DNA of 47,168 nucleotides from Anaerolineaceae bacterium UBA5404 (lineage in GTDB: Bacteria > Chloroflexota > Anaerolineae > Anaerolineales > Anaerolineaceae): assembly GCA_002409625.1 (NCBI GenBank), contig DHNY01000013.1, forward strand, positions 98,311 through 145,478. The letters run 5' to 3'. The position numbers were made by a program, and so were the translations under genes. Shown here in pieces: positions 13,943 through 21,902 of this stretch; position 1 is the stretch's first letter, and each line of letters opens with the position of its first letter. The notes below the pieces were generated by a model. That model ran no database searches, was not told the DNA's origin, and saw nothing but the letters and a program-made list of their open reading frames with translations.

Positions 13943-14359
13943 CTAGTCACTCAGGCAGTCTGTGGCGGCTTTTTTGAGGTGTGCGATCATCGCTAGCAAA
14001 CCGTTACCCCGCTGAGCGGAAAGGTGTTGCCAAAGCCCGACCTCTTCAAAAAAGCTTAAGTCAGCTTTTAGCACATCTTCGGCAGGCTGTTCATTAAAAA
14101 GCTGGTTCACCACTGCCACAATACCTTTAACGATCAAAGAGTCACTATCAGCATCAAAAATAATCTTGTGATCCTCACACCGAATGTCAAACCACACACT
14201 GCTTTGGCAGCCTCTAACCAGGTTTAGATCGGTCTTGAGTTCCGGTGGCATTTCTGGCAAGTCCATGCCCAGCTCAATTAGGTAATCGTATTTTTCTTCC
14301 CAGTTTTCCAGGAGCTCAAAATCTTCGAGAAGTTGCTGTTTGCGAGCTGAAAGTGTCAT
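13943..14359 (-). CDS. sufE: SufE sulfur acceptor protein
   Basis: SufE accepts persulfide sulfur from SufS and passes it to the Fe-S cluster scaffold. The product is 138 residues, usual for the family, with the acceptor Cys51 in the conserved VRGCQSSVW loop. The ATG follows the sufS TAA directly (no gap), with GAGGAGA as ribosome-binding site inside the end of sufS. The rest of the suf operon (sufBCD) is not in this window. Confidence 0.95.
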   Translation of the reverse strand: MTLSARKQQLLEDFELLENWEEKYDYLIELGMDLPEMPPELKTDLNLVRGCQSSVWFDIRCEDHKIIFDADSDSLIVKGIVAVVNQLFNEQPAEDVLKADLSFFEEVGLWQHLSAQRGNGLLAMIAHLKKAATDCLSD

Positions 14360-15583
14360 TTATCTCCTCAACAATTTCAAAACCCGATGGATACCCTCCA
14401 CCAGTTTGTCAATATCCTCATGCGTGGAATACAATGCCAAAGAAGCACGCACCGTGCCAGGAATGCCCAAAGCGTCCATAATGGGTTGGGTGCAATGTTG
14501 CCCCGTGCGCACAGCAATTCCCCGCGCGTCAAGCAGGATGCCCAGGTCATAATGTTGCACGCCTTCAATGTTGAAAGGCAAAATACTGCTGCGTCGTTTG
14601 GGATTGCCATAGATTTTCAACCCTGGCACCTCTGACAATTTAGCCAGCCCATATGCCAGGAGCTCATCTTCATAGGCATGCAAGGCTTCTTCATCAAAAA
14701 GCTTCAAATAGTCTATGGCTGCCGATAATCCAATCGGACCAGGTACATAAGGCGTGCCCGCTTCAAACTTGTATGGCAAAACGTTGTAACTTATGCTTTC
14801 AGGGCTAACCACATCAATCATTTCGCCACCGGATAGGAAAGGCGGCATGGCTTCAAGCAAGTGTTCCTTGCCATAAAGCACACCAACACCCATTGGCGCA
14901 TACATTTTATGCCCAGAAAAGGCGTAAAAATCAGCATCGAGGGCGCGCACATCGTGTTGGATATGTTGCACAGATTGAGCCGCATCCACCAGCACAACCG
15001 CGCCAGCATCATGGGCCAGCTTTATCATTTCTGCCACCGGGTTAATCGTGCCAAGTGAATTTGAGATGTGGTTCACCGCTACCAATCGGGTGCGTTCGCT
15101 AAGCAAGCTGCGATAAACTTCAAGATCAAGGTCGCCATTTTCATCAAAAGGCACAACCTTAAAATGCGCTTTTTTACGATCGCAAAGCAGCTTCCAAGGC
15201 ACATAATTACTGTGATGCTCCAGTTGGGTGACAATAATCTCATCACCTTCCTTAACAAAGGCATCTCCGTAACTATAAGCAACCAGGTTGATTGATTCGG
15301 TTGCGCCACGCGTAAAGATGACTTCATGCGTTTCTTTGGCATTAATATAGGCCGCCACTTTAGCCCGCGCGAATTCATAAGCGTTGGTTGCTTCAATCGC
15401 CAGGTTGTAGTTCCCGCGATGGATATTGGCATTGTAGCGCGTGTAATAATCTGTGAGCGTGTCTATCACGGACTGTGGTTTTTGCGTGGTGGCAGCGTTA
15501 TCAAGGTAGACCAGCGGTCGGTCATTAACCACACGCTGCAAAATAGGAAAATCCTGACGAGCCGTGCGAATGTCTTTTGCCAT
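14360..15583 (-). CDS. sufS: SufS cysteine desulfurase (group II)
   Basis: This PLP-dependent enzyme turns L-cysteine into alanine and delivers persulfide sulfur to SufE for Fe-S assembly. The 407-residue product has the PLP lysine Lys226 in FSGHKMYAPMG and the catalytic Cys364 in RTGQHCTQP, the same positions as in E. coli SufS. It also has the N-terminal YLDNAATTQKP motif. The start at 15583 has GAAAGGAT upstream; the longer frame to 15760 overlaps the preceding gene and has no family similarity. A separate, more distant cysteine desulfurase lies at 34056-35219. Confidence 0.96.
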   Translation of the reverse strand: MAKDIRTARQDFPILQRVVNDRPLVYLDNAATTQKPQSVIDTLTDYYTRYNANIHRGNYNLAIEATNAYEFARAKVAAYINAKETHEVIFTRGATESINLVAYSYGDAFVKEGDEIIVTQLEHHSNYVPWKLLCDRKKAHFKVVPFDENGDLDLEVYRSLLSERTRLVAVNHISNSLGTINPVAEMIKLAHDAGAVVLVDAAQSVQHIQHDVRALDADFYAFSGHKMYAPMGVGVLYGKEHLLEAMPPFLSGGEMIDVVSPESISYNVLPYKFEAGTPYVPGPIGLSAAIDYLKLFDEEALHAYEDELLAYGLAKLSEVPGLKIYGNPKRRSSILPFNIEGVQHYDLGILLDARGIAVRTGQHCTQPIMDALGIPGTVRASLALYSTHEDIDKLVEGIHRVLKLLRR

Positions 15584-15647
15584 ATTGAATCCTTTCAATA
15601 GACACATTTTACCAGAGCGAGGTAGGGTGATACCAGTAAGCGTATCG

Positions 15648-16658
15648 TTAGAATTTGCGCTTGATGAGTGGCGCGAAGGGATTCCAGTTGAGCAATTTTG
15701 CAATATCTCCCACACTGGCTTTACGATCCTTTTGAATGCGCCATCGCTTTTTAAAGGCATCCCCCAAACCTTTTAGTGATGCCCACTTGGCTCTTGCCAT
15801 CACCTTGCCCTTACCCATAAAAGGCGCCAAGACCAAGTAAGCCAAATTGACCATAACGTGAAGAGGAGCTAAGCACCAAAAAAGCAGACCGGGCATGTTC
15901 TTGATAAAAACCCAAGGCAAATTGCGATGTCCGTGGAAAACGGCAAAGTCACTTCTTGGCGCGCTGCTTGCCGAGCCAACATGATAGGCAATCGCCTCCG
16001 GCACATAAAGGCAAGGGTAGCCGGCAAGTTGCAGGCGGAAGTCGAGGTCAATGTCTTCCATGTAGGCAAAGAAATCTTCATCAAAGCCACCCACCGCTTC
16101 AAATGCTTGGCGTGGGTACACAGCAGCTGCGGCGCATGCCCCAAAAACCGCTTTGGCTTCGTTTGTTGCCTGGCTTTGTGGCTGATTGTGCATATGCCGC
16201 CATGCCAATCCACTCACATGATAAACATGCCATTCGCCGTCTATCTTTTCGGGCTCGTTGGCTTTCAGCAACCTGGATGCAAAAAAGTGCTCTGGGTAAG
16301 CCAAAGTCGCATCCTGAATGATTGACAGCCAATTTGGTTCAAGAAAAGCATCTGCATTGAGCAATACCAAATATTCTCCACGCGCCTGTTTTGCAATGAG
16401 ATTATTTCCCTGCGCAAAACCCAAATTTTTTTCTGACCGTGTAAGGCTTAGATGCAACTCCGGGTATTCATCGATAAGGGTTTTTGGAATGGATTCATCT
16501 CCACCATTATCCAGAAGCAGAATCTCAAAATCTTTGAAGCTTTGCGCCTGAAGCGCGTTTAAACAGCCTGGCAAGTGTTGCTCACTGCGCCAATTTAAAA
16601 TCAGGATAGAAAAACGTGGCGTTTTGTCTGCGTTCGGCATGGCTTTATTATAGTTCAT
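15648..16658 (-). CDS. Family 2 glycosyltransferase
   Basis: This 336-residue GT-A fold enzyme is close to rhamnosyltransferase-like GT2 proteins. It has SILILNWRSEQHLPGCL at the N-terminus, LLLDNGGDES, NLGFAQGNN, the DXD-like LLNADAF, and the acceptor-side motif GGFDEDFFAYMEDIDLDFRL. A hydrophobic stretch (about 250-285) near the C-terminus may associate with the membrane. It is read divergently from the polysaccharide locus 80 bp away and so probably serves the same surface glycan. The start is 16658, with ATG at 16640 as alternative. The sugar donor is not known. Confidence 0.9.
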   Translation of the reverse strand: MNYNKAMPNADKTPRFSILILNWRSEQHLPGCLNALQAQSFKDFEILLLDNGGDESIPKTLIDEYPELHLSLTRSEKNLGFAQGNNLIAKQARGEYLVLLNADAFLEPNWLSIIQDATLAYPEHFFASRLLKANEPEKIDGEWHVYHVSGLAWRHMHNQPQSQATNEAKAVFGACAAAAVYPRQAFEAVGGFDEDFFAYMEDIDLDFRLQLAGYPCLYVPEAIAYHVGSASSAPRSDFAVFHGHRNLPWVFIKNMPGLLFWCLAPLHVMVNLAYLVLAPFMGKGKVMARAKWASLKGLGDAFKKRWRIQKDRKASVGDIAKLLNWNPFAPLIKRKF

Positions 16659-16690
16659 TGCCTGAACCTAAAGAGGCAATTATTCATCCT

Positions 16691-16734
16691 TATAATGTAT
16701 GTCACTAGCCTCCGAATAAACTTAAGGGGCTAGT
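16691..16734 (+). promoter_or_regulatory. Promoter and leader hairpin of the polysaccharide export operon
   Basis: TATAAT (16691-16696) is followed by a 7-bp hairpin, ACTAGCC (16704-16710) / GGCTAGT (16728-16734). The likely ribosome-binding site AAGGGG (16723-16728) lies at the base of the hairpin, three bases before the start codon region, so its accessibility may depend on folding. Confidence 0.45.
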
Positions 16735-16737
16735 CCT

Positions 16738-17604
16738 ATGGTAAAATTTCAAGTTGTGAATACGCAAACGTTTTCAGATAAAAAGAAGCCTCTTTACGAC
16801 TCAGCAAAACGCGTTTCACCCGCAATAGCCGAGATACGCGAAATTGGTAACTATCGCCACCTGTTGGCTCAGCTCGTCCGTCGGGACATCCTCACGCGTT
16901 ACAAAAGGTCTTTCTTGGGTGTTGCCTGGACCATGCTCAACCCACTTGGCACCATGTTGGTGATGACTTTTGTTTTCTCCAACATTTTCAAGGCCAGTAT
17001 GCCTAGTGTTCCCTTTCCGGTTTACATTTTAAGCGGTTTGGTGGTGTGGAACTTTTTCGCACAGGGCACCAACGCCTCAATGAGCGGATTGGTTTGGGGA
17101 GGCAACTTACTGCAACGCATTTTCGTCCCGCGTACCATTTTTGCTGTTTCGGCAATAGGCACCGCGCTCGTGAATACTGTCATTGCCCTTGTGCCTTTGG
17201 TAATCGTTATGCTTATCAGCAAGGCAACTTTTAGCTGGGCATTGCTCTTTATGCCAGTCGCTATCCTTTTGATTACCTGTTTCACCTTAGGCTTTGGGTT
17301 GATGATCTCCTCTATGGCAGCATTCTTTCCAGACGTGATGGAAATGTACCAAATTTTGCTCACCGCGTGGATGTATCTCACCCCAATTATTTACCCAGAA
17401 ACCATTATTCCCGAGAGATTTCATTTAGTTTATCGCCTTAACCCCATGTATTGGTTCTTGAGAGTCTTTCGTGCCCCTATTGTTGACCAGGCGCTGCCTT
17501 CTTTACGCGATTTTGGCATCGCCTCAGGCATTGCCATTGTGATGCTCATCGTTGGCTGGCTTATCTTCACTTCGAAATCGGATGAATATGCCTATCGTAT
17601 CTAA
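16738..17604 (+). CDS. wzm: ABC-2 type polysaccharide exporter permease (Wzm-like)
   Basis: This is the membrane subunit of an ABC exporter for O-antigen-like or teichoic-acid-like glycans. The 288-residue protein has six hydrophobic segments and family hallmarks such as LVRRDILTRYKRSFLGVAWT near the N-terminus and YRLNPMYWFLRVFR near the end. A cytoplasmic N-terminal tail of about 45 residues precedes the first interface helix. It overlaps the ATPase gene that follows, which completes the transporter. It starts the plus-strand rhamnan-type locus. Confidence 0.93.
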   Translation: MVKFQVVNTQTFSDKKKPLYDSAKRVSPAIAEIREIGNYRHLLAQLVRRDILTRYKRSFLGVAWTMLNPLGTMLVMTFVFSNIFKASMPSVPFPVYILSGLVVWNFFAQGTNASMSGLVWGGNLLQRIFVPRTIFAVSAIGTALVNTVIALVPLVIVMLISKATFSWALLFMPVAILLITCFTLGFGLMISSMAAFFPDVMEMYQILLTAWMYLTPIIYPETIIPERFHLVYRLNPMYWFLRVFRAPIVDQALPSLRDFGIASGIAIVMLIVGWLIFTSKSDEYAYRI

Positions 17605-18361
17605 TCCCTCAAGCCAAAATGAAACACCGGCCCCAATCATCAACCTGGAAAATGTGTCGGTGCGTTACCGCTTACCCAGTGAGCGAATTGGCACGCTAAA
17701 AGAGTACACTATCAGGTTGCTTCAACGACGGGTTCGCCATCGTGACTTTTGGGCAGTACATGACCTGAGTCTAAGCATTAATCGTGGTGAGGTTTTTGGC
17801 ATTGTTGGCGATAATGGCGCCGGCAAAAGCACATTGCTCAAGGTTATCTCAAAAGTTTTGCGCCCCACCACGGGTCGGGTACGCATATATGGCAAAATTG
17901 CGCCGCTTTTAGAACTAGGTGCTGGTTTTCATCCAGAGCTAAGTGGCAGGGAAAACGTTTTCCTGAACGGCGCTTTGTTGGGTTACAGCCACGAGGAAAT
18001 GACCGCTGTTTTTGATGAAGTGGTTGATTTTTCTGAATTATCAGAATTTATTGACGCACCAATCAGGACTTATTCATCGGGCATGTACGCCCGCCTTGGT
18101 TTTGCAGTTGCAACCGCCCATCAACCTGAAATTCTCATTGTAGATGAGATTTTAAGCGTGGGTGATGAGGCTTTTCAAAGAAAGTGTACCGACCGCATTA
18201 CCGGCTTTCGTGAAAACGGAGCAACGGTGCTAATGGTTTCGCACAACTTGGGATTGATCAGCGAGATGTGTGACCGAGCCGCCTGGCTTGACCATGGCAA
18301 ATTGATGAAGATAGGTACAGCAGAAGAAGTAATCGAAATGTACAGAGAAGGTTTTCAGTAA
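17582..18361 (+). CDS. wzt: ABC polysaccharide exporter ATPase (Wzt-like)
   Basis: This is the ATP-binding subunit partnering the Wzm-like permease. It has Walker A VGDNGAGKSTLL, the family-specific LLELGAGFHPELSGRENVFLNG region, the signature TYSSGMYARLGFAVA, Walker B ILIVDEILSVGD and the switch His in MVSHN. At about 259 residues it stops after the nucleotide-binding domain, so it lacks the C-terminal carbohydrate-binding domain found in Wzt proteins such as that of E. coli O9a; export probably does not depend on end-cap recognition. The start overlaps the permease gene by 23 bp; ATG at 17588 is an alternative. Confidence 0.93.
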   Translation: MNMPIVSNPSSQNETPAPIINLENVSVRYRLPSERIGTLKEYTIRLLQRRVRHRDFWAVHDLSLSINRGEVFGIVGDNGAGKSTLLKVISKVLRPTTGRVRIYGKIAPLLELGAGFHPELSGRENVFLNGALLGYSHEEMTAVFDEVVDFSELSEFIDAPIRTYSSGMYARLGFAVATAHQPEILIVDEILSVGDEAFQRKCTDRITGFRENGATVLMVSHNLGLISEMCDRAAWLDHGKLMKIGTAEEVIEMYREGFQ

Positions 18362-18362
18362 T

Positions 18363-18950
18363 ATGGAATTTATCTCGCTTGAAATCCCTGATGTTGTCTT
18401 GTTAGTACCAAAGGTTTTTGGTGACCACCGCGGCTTCTTTTTGGAAACATTTCGCGACAATGCCTTTCGCGAACACATTGGCGCGTTTGATTTTGTTCAA
18501 GACAACCATTCCGGATCTGCCCAAGGCATTTTGCGTGGTTTGCACTATCAAATTCACCAAGCCCAAGGCAAATTAGTGCGTGCCGCGGTTGGCGAGATTT
18601 TTGATGTGGCTGTCGATATCCGCGAAGGCTCGCCCACCTTTGGCAAATGGATTGGAACGCATCTTAGCGCTGAGAATCGCCACCAGCTGTGGATCCCACC
18701 CGGCTTTGCCCATGGGCTTTATGTGATTAGTGAATGGGCTGAAGTCCTTTATAAAGCCACCGACTATTATGCCCCAGAATGGGATAGAAGCTTGCTATGG
18801 AACGACCCAAGCTTGTCCATTGATTGGCCATTAGTGGATGGCAAGTTACCCACCCTCTCTGAAAAAGACAGCAAAGCCCCAACACTGGAAAATGCAGAAA
18901 TCTATCCGATCGGATGGTCGGCTAAACCACCTTGTGAGGAGATAAAATGA
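18363..18950 (+). CDS. rfbC: dTDP-4-dehydrorhamnose 3,5-epimerase
   Basis: This enzyme carries out the third step to dTDP-L-rhamnose, epimerising C3 and C5 of the 4-keto-6-deoxy intermediate. The 195-residue cupin shows GFFLETFR, the catalytic His in GILRGLHYQ, the Asp in VAVDIREGSPTFGKW, and the Tyr in KATDYYAPEWD. It follows the wzt stop by one base and shares an ATGA overlap with rfbB, so it is firmly inside the operon. Confidence 0.96.
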   Translation: MEFISLEIPDVVLLVPKVFGDHRGFFLETFRDNAFREHIGAFDFVQDNHSGSAQGILRGLHYQIHQAQGKLVRAAVGEIFDVAVDIREGSPTFGKWIGTHLSAENRHQLWIPPGFAHGLYVISEWAEVLYKATDYYAPEWDRSLLWNDPSLSIDWPLVDGKLPTLSEKDSKAPTLENAEIYPIGWSAKPPCEEIK

Positions 18951-20026
18951 AGAAAGTACTCGTTACTGGTGGAGCTGGATTCATCGGCTCCAACTTTATT
19001 CACTATATTTTAAAACATCATCAAGATGTCATGATTGTCAATTTGGACGCCTTAACGTACGCGGGCAGTCTTGAAAACCTTAAGAGCTTACCTGATCCTG
19101 ATCGCCACATTTTTGTTGAAGGCAGCATTACCGACCGCGCCTTGGTTGATCAAATATTTGCCGAGCATAAAATAGACACCGTCATTCACTTTGCCGCGGA
19201 GTCGCACGTTGACCGCTCCATCCTCAACCCCGGTGTTTTTGTGGACACCAACGTGGTGGGCACTTTTGTGTTGCTGGAAGCTGCCCGACGCGCTTGGCTG
19301 GTGGATAAAATCGTTCCCGTGGAACAATGTCGCTTCCATCATGTGAGCACCGACGAGGTATTTGGCACTCTTGCGCCAGAGGATCCACCCTTCCAGGAAG
19401 ATACGCCCTACGCGCCACGTTCACCTTATGCTGCATCCAAAGCCTCCAGTGACCATTTTGTGCGCGCTTATGCCGAAACCTATGGCTTGCCCATTAGCAT
19501 CAGCAACTGCACCAACAACTATGGCCCACGCCAATTCCCTGAGAAGCTCATCCCATTGATGATTCTCAACGCGGTCAGCGGTAAACCCTTGCCCATTTAT
19601 GGCGACGGCATGCAAATTCGCGACTGGCTCTATGTAGATGACCATTGCAAAGGCATTTGGAAAGTGGCAACCCAGGGTCGCGAAGGTGAAACCTATTACA
19701 TTGGTGGCGACAATCAACCTCCCAATATCGAAATCGTTAAAACCTTGTGTTCGATTTTGGATGAGCTCTTACCCGAGTCAGAATTTGCGCCACATGAGCA
19801 ACTTATTACCTACGTCACCGACCGACCTGGTCATGATCGCCGTTATGACATCACCATCGAGAAAATCAACAAGGAACTCGGTTGGGCACCCACACATGAC
19901 CTGCGCCAAGGTCTGGAAGACACCATCAAGTGGTATCTCTCTAACCCCGAATGGCTGGCAGCAATAGTAAAACACTCTGACTATGACACCTGGTTACAAA
20001 AGAATTACGGCGACCGAAAAGCATAA
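18947..20026 (+). CDS. rfbB: dTDP-glucose 4,6-dehydratase
   Basis: This enzyme converts dTDP-glucose to dTDP-4-keto-6-deoxyglucose. It is an extended SDR of 359 residues with the NAD motif GGAGFIGSNF, the catalytic Thr-Asp-Glu in HVSTDEVFG and the Tyr/Lys pair in SPYAASKASSDH. NNYGPRQFPEKLIP is typical of the family. It overlaps rfbC by four bases (ATGA). Confidence 0.97.
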   Translation: MKKVLVTGGAGFIGSNFIHYILKHHQDVMIVNLDALTYAGSLENLKSLPDPDRHIFVEGSITDRALVDQIFAEHKIDTVIHFAAESHVDRSILNPGVFVDTNVVGTFVLLEAARRAWLVDKIVPVEQCRFHHVSTDEVFGTLAPEDPPFQEDTPYAPRSPYAASKASSDHFVRAYAETYGLPISISNCTNNYGPRQFPEKLIPLMILNAVSGKPLPIYGDGMQIRDWLYVDDHCKGIWKVATQGREGETYYIGGDNQPPNIEIVKTLCSILDELLPESEFAPHEQLITYVTDRPGHDRRYDITIEKINKELGWAPTHDLRQGLEDTIKWYLSNPEWLAAIVKHSDYDTWLQKNYGDRKA

Positions 20027-20056
20027 CTCGTTTAGAAAGGCATAGAAAGGACCAAC

Positions 20057-20932
20057 ATGAAAGGTATTATCCTCGCCGGCGGAAAAGGAACCCGCCTTTA
20101 CCCCTTAACCATCCCAGTCAGCAAACAACTGCTGCCTGTTTACGACAAACCCATGATTTACTACCCGCTTTCGATGCTCATGCTTGCAGGCATTAAAGAA
20201 ATTTTGATCATCACCACACCTGAAGAGCAATTCCTCTTCAAACGCTTGCTCAAAGACGGTTCTCAATGGGGTTTGCGCTTTGAATACACCATCCAAACCG
20301 AACCACGTGGACTAGCCGACGCATTCATCGTTGGTGAAGAGTTCATTGGTGATGATGAAGTTTGCCTTATTTTGGGCGACAATATCTTCTTTGGCCATGG
20401 TTTACCCAGCATTTTGCAAGACTCAGCCAAGATTAAAACAGGCGCTGTCGTTTTTGCTTATCCGGTTCGCGACCCAGAACGCTATGGTGTTGTTGAATTT
20501 GATGATGCTTGTAAAGCGATTAGCTTAGAAGAAAAACCCGAAAAACCTCGTTCCAACTTCGCTGTGCCCGGTATTTACTTTTACGATAAAAACGTGGTGC
20601 AATACGCCAAAGAGCTCGAACCCTCGCCACGCGGTGAAATTGAAATCACTGACATCAACAAGCGCTACCTCAACGAAGGCACCCTGCAGGTTAAAGTACT
20701 AGGTCGCGGTGTGGCTTGGTTGGATGCGGGAACGCATAACAGCCTTTTGCAAGCCAGCAACTACGTCCAGGCTGTTGAAGATCGCCAGGGCATGATGATT
20801 TCCTGTGTTGAAGAAATTGCCTATCGAAAGGGATTTATTGACCGCGAAGGACTCATCAAATGCGCTCAGGATACCATCAGCAACGATTATGGTGACTACT
20901 TAATGCGATTAGCAAATGGTGAGATTTCTTAA
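20057..20932 (+). CDS. rfbA: Glucose-1-phosphate thymidylyltransferase
   Basis: This enzyme makes dTDP-glucose from dTTP and glucose-1-phosphate, the first step of the rhamnose pathway. The 291-residue protein begins MKGIILAGGKGTRLYPLT, the nucleotide-binding signature, followed by SKQLLPVYDKPMIYYPL, LGDNIFFG and EEKPEKP, all diagnostic. AGAAAGGA lies upstream of the ATG. Confidence 0.97.
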   Translation: MKGIILAGGKGTRLYPLTIPVSKQLLPVYDKPMIYYPLSMLMLAGIKEILIITTPEEQFLFKRLLKDGSQWGLRFEYTIQTEPRGLADAFIVGEEFIGDDEVCLILGDNIFFGHGLPSILQDSAKIKTGAVVFAYPVRDPERYGVVEFDDACKAISLEEKPEKPRSNFAVPGIYFYDKNVVQYAKELEPSPRGEIEITDINKRYLNEGTLQVKVLGRGVAWLDAGTHNSLLQASNYVQAVEDRQGMMISCVEEIAYRKGFIDREGLIKCAQDTISNDYGDYLMRLANGEIS

Positions 20933-20933
20933 G

Positions 20934-21821
20934 ATGAAACGCATCCTGCTCTTTGCCAAAAATGGTCAGCTGGGCTGGGAGCTGCAACAAACCTTAAGCC
21001 CTTTGGGTGAAATCATCCCCTTGGACTATCCCGAGGTGGACTTTAGCAAACCGCTCAGCCTGCGTGAAATCGTACGTGAAGCGAAGCCTGATATCATCAT
21101 CAACCCAGCCGCATACACCGCTGTAGATAAAGCGGAAAGCGAAAAAGATCTCGCTATGGCCATCAACCGTTACGCTCCAGCTGTTTTGGCAGAAGAGGCT
21201 GCACGATTGAACATCCCGTATTTTTATTATTCAACAGATTATGTCTATGACGGCACGAAAGGTGAGGCTTACGTAGAAACTGACCCGACCAACCCCCTCA
21301 ATATGTACGGTCAGAGCAAACTCGAAGGCGACTTGGCTGTCTTGGCAACCGGCGCCACAGCGATTATCCAACGCGTCGCTTGGGTCTATTCCATGCGCCA
21401 GGGTGGTTTTGTGACCAAAGTTTTGCAATGGGCACGGCAAAACGAGACCCTGCGCATAGTCGATGACCAAATCAGCAACCCAACCAGCTCGCGCGAATTA
21501 GCAGAGGTTAGTGCGCTCTTGCTTGCCAAAGCACTGGAGCACCCCCTCGAATGGCTTCACGAACGCCGAGGTGTGTATCACAGTGTGGGTAGCGGTGCTT
21601 GTAGTCGCTATGATTGGGCAGAAGAGATTCTTGCCCTCGACCCACGAAAAGAAGAGCAAAAAGTCAAATTGCTCAAACGCACCAAGAGTAGCGAATTCCC
21701 AACCCCCGCCACCCGTCCGATGGTCTCGCGTCTCAATTGCGACAAGCTATACAACACCTTCGGATTGCGGCACACCTGTTGGAAACTTGCCTTAAAGTTT
21801 ATGATGAAGAATGAGGCTTAA
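20934..21821 (+). CDS. rfbD: dTDP-4-dehydrorhamnose reductase
   Basis: This enzyme catalyses the last step, NAD(P)H-dependent reduction to dTDP-L-rhamnose. The 295-residue SDR protein has GQLGWELQQTL, NPAAYTAVDKAE, STDYVYDGTKG and the YxxxK motif in MYGQSKLEGD. The ATG at 20934 is one base after the rfbA stop, with GGTGAG as ribosome-binding site; a GTG at 20916 inside rfbA is unlikely. It completes a contiguous rfbCBAD set. Confidence 0.96.
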   Translation: MKRILLFAKNGQLGWELQQTLSPLGEIIPLDYPEVDFSKPLSLREIVREAKPDIIINPAAYTAVDKAESEKDLAMAINRYAPAVLAEEAARLNIPYFYYSTDYVYDGTKGEAYVETDPTNPLNMYGQSKLEGDLAVLATGATAIIQRVAWVYSMRQGGFVTKVLQWARQNETLRIVDDQISNPTSSRELAEVSALLLAKALEHPLEWLHERRGVYHSVGSGACSRYDWAEEILALDPRKEEQKVKLLKRTKSSEFPTPATRPMVSRLNCDKLYNTFGLRHTCWKLALKFMMKNEA

Positions 21822-21840
21822 TCTTATTCTTAGCTTTTTT
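21807..21840 (+). terminator. Intrinsic terminator at the end of rfbD
   Basis: AAGAATGAG (21807-21815) pairs with CTTATTCTT (21823-21831) through one G-U pair, and six T residues follow. The stem overlaps the rfbD stop codon. It probably separates the export/rhamnose operon from the glycosyltransferase genes. Confidence 0.55.
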
Positions 21841-21902
21841 ATTAGAAACACTCTGTTTCGGCGATAATAATAGCTAACGAATTACCTTAAATGAGAGGAC
21901 AT

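Noticed and set aside
15584..15760. N-terminal extension of SufS
   Set aside because: The added 59 residues overlap the preceding GT2 gene and do not resemble SufS. The start at 15583 has a good ribosome-binding site.
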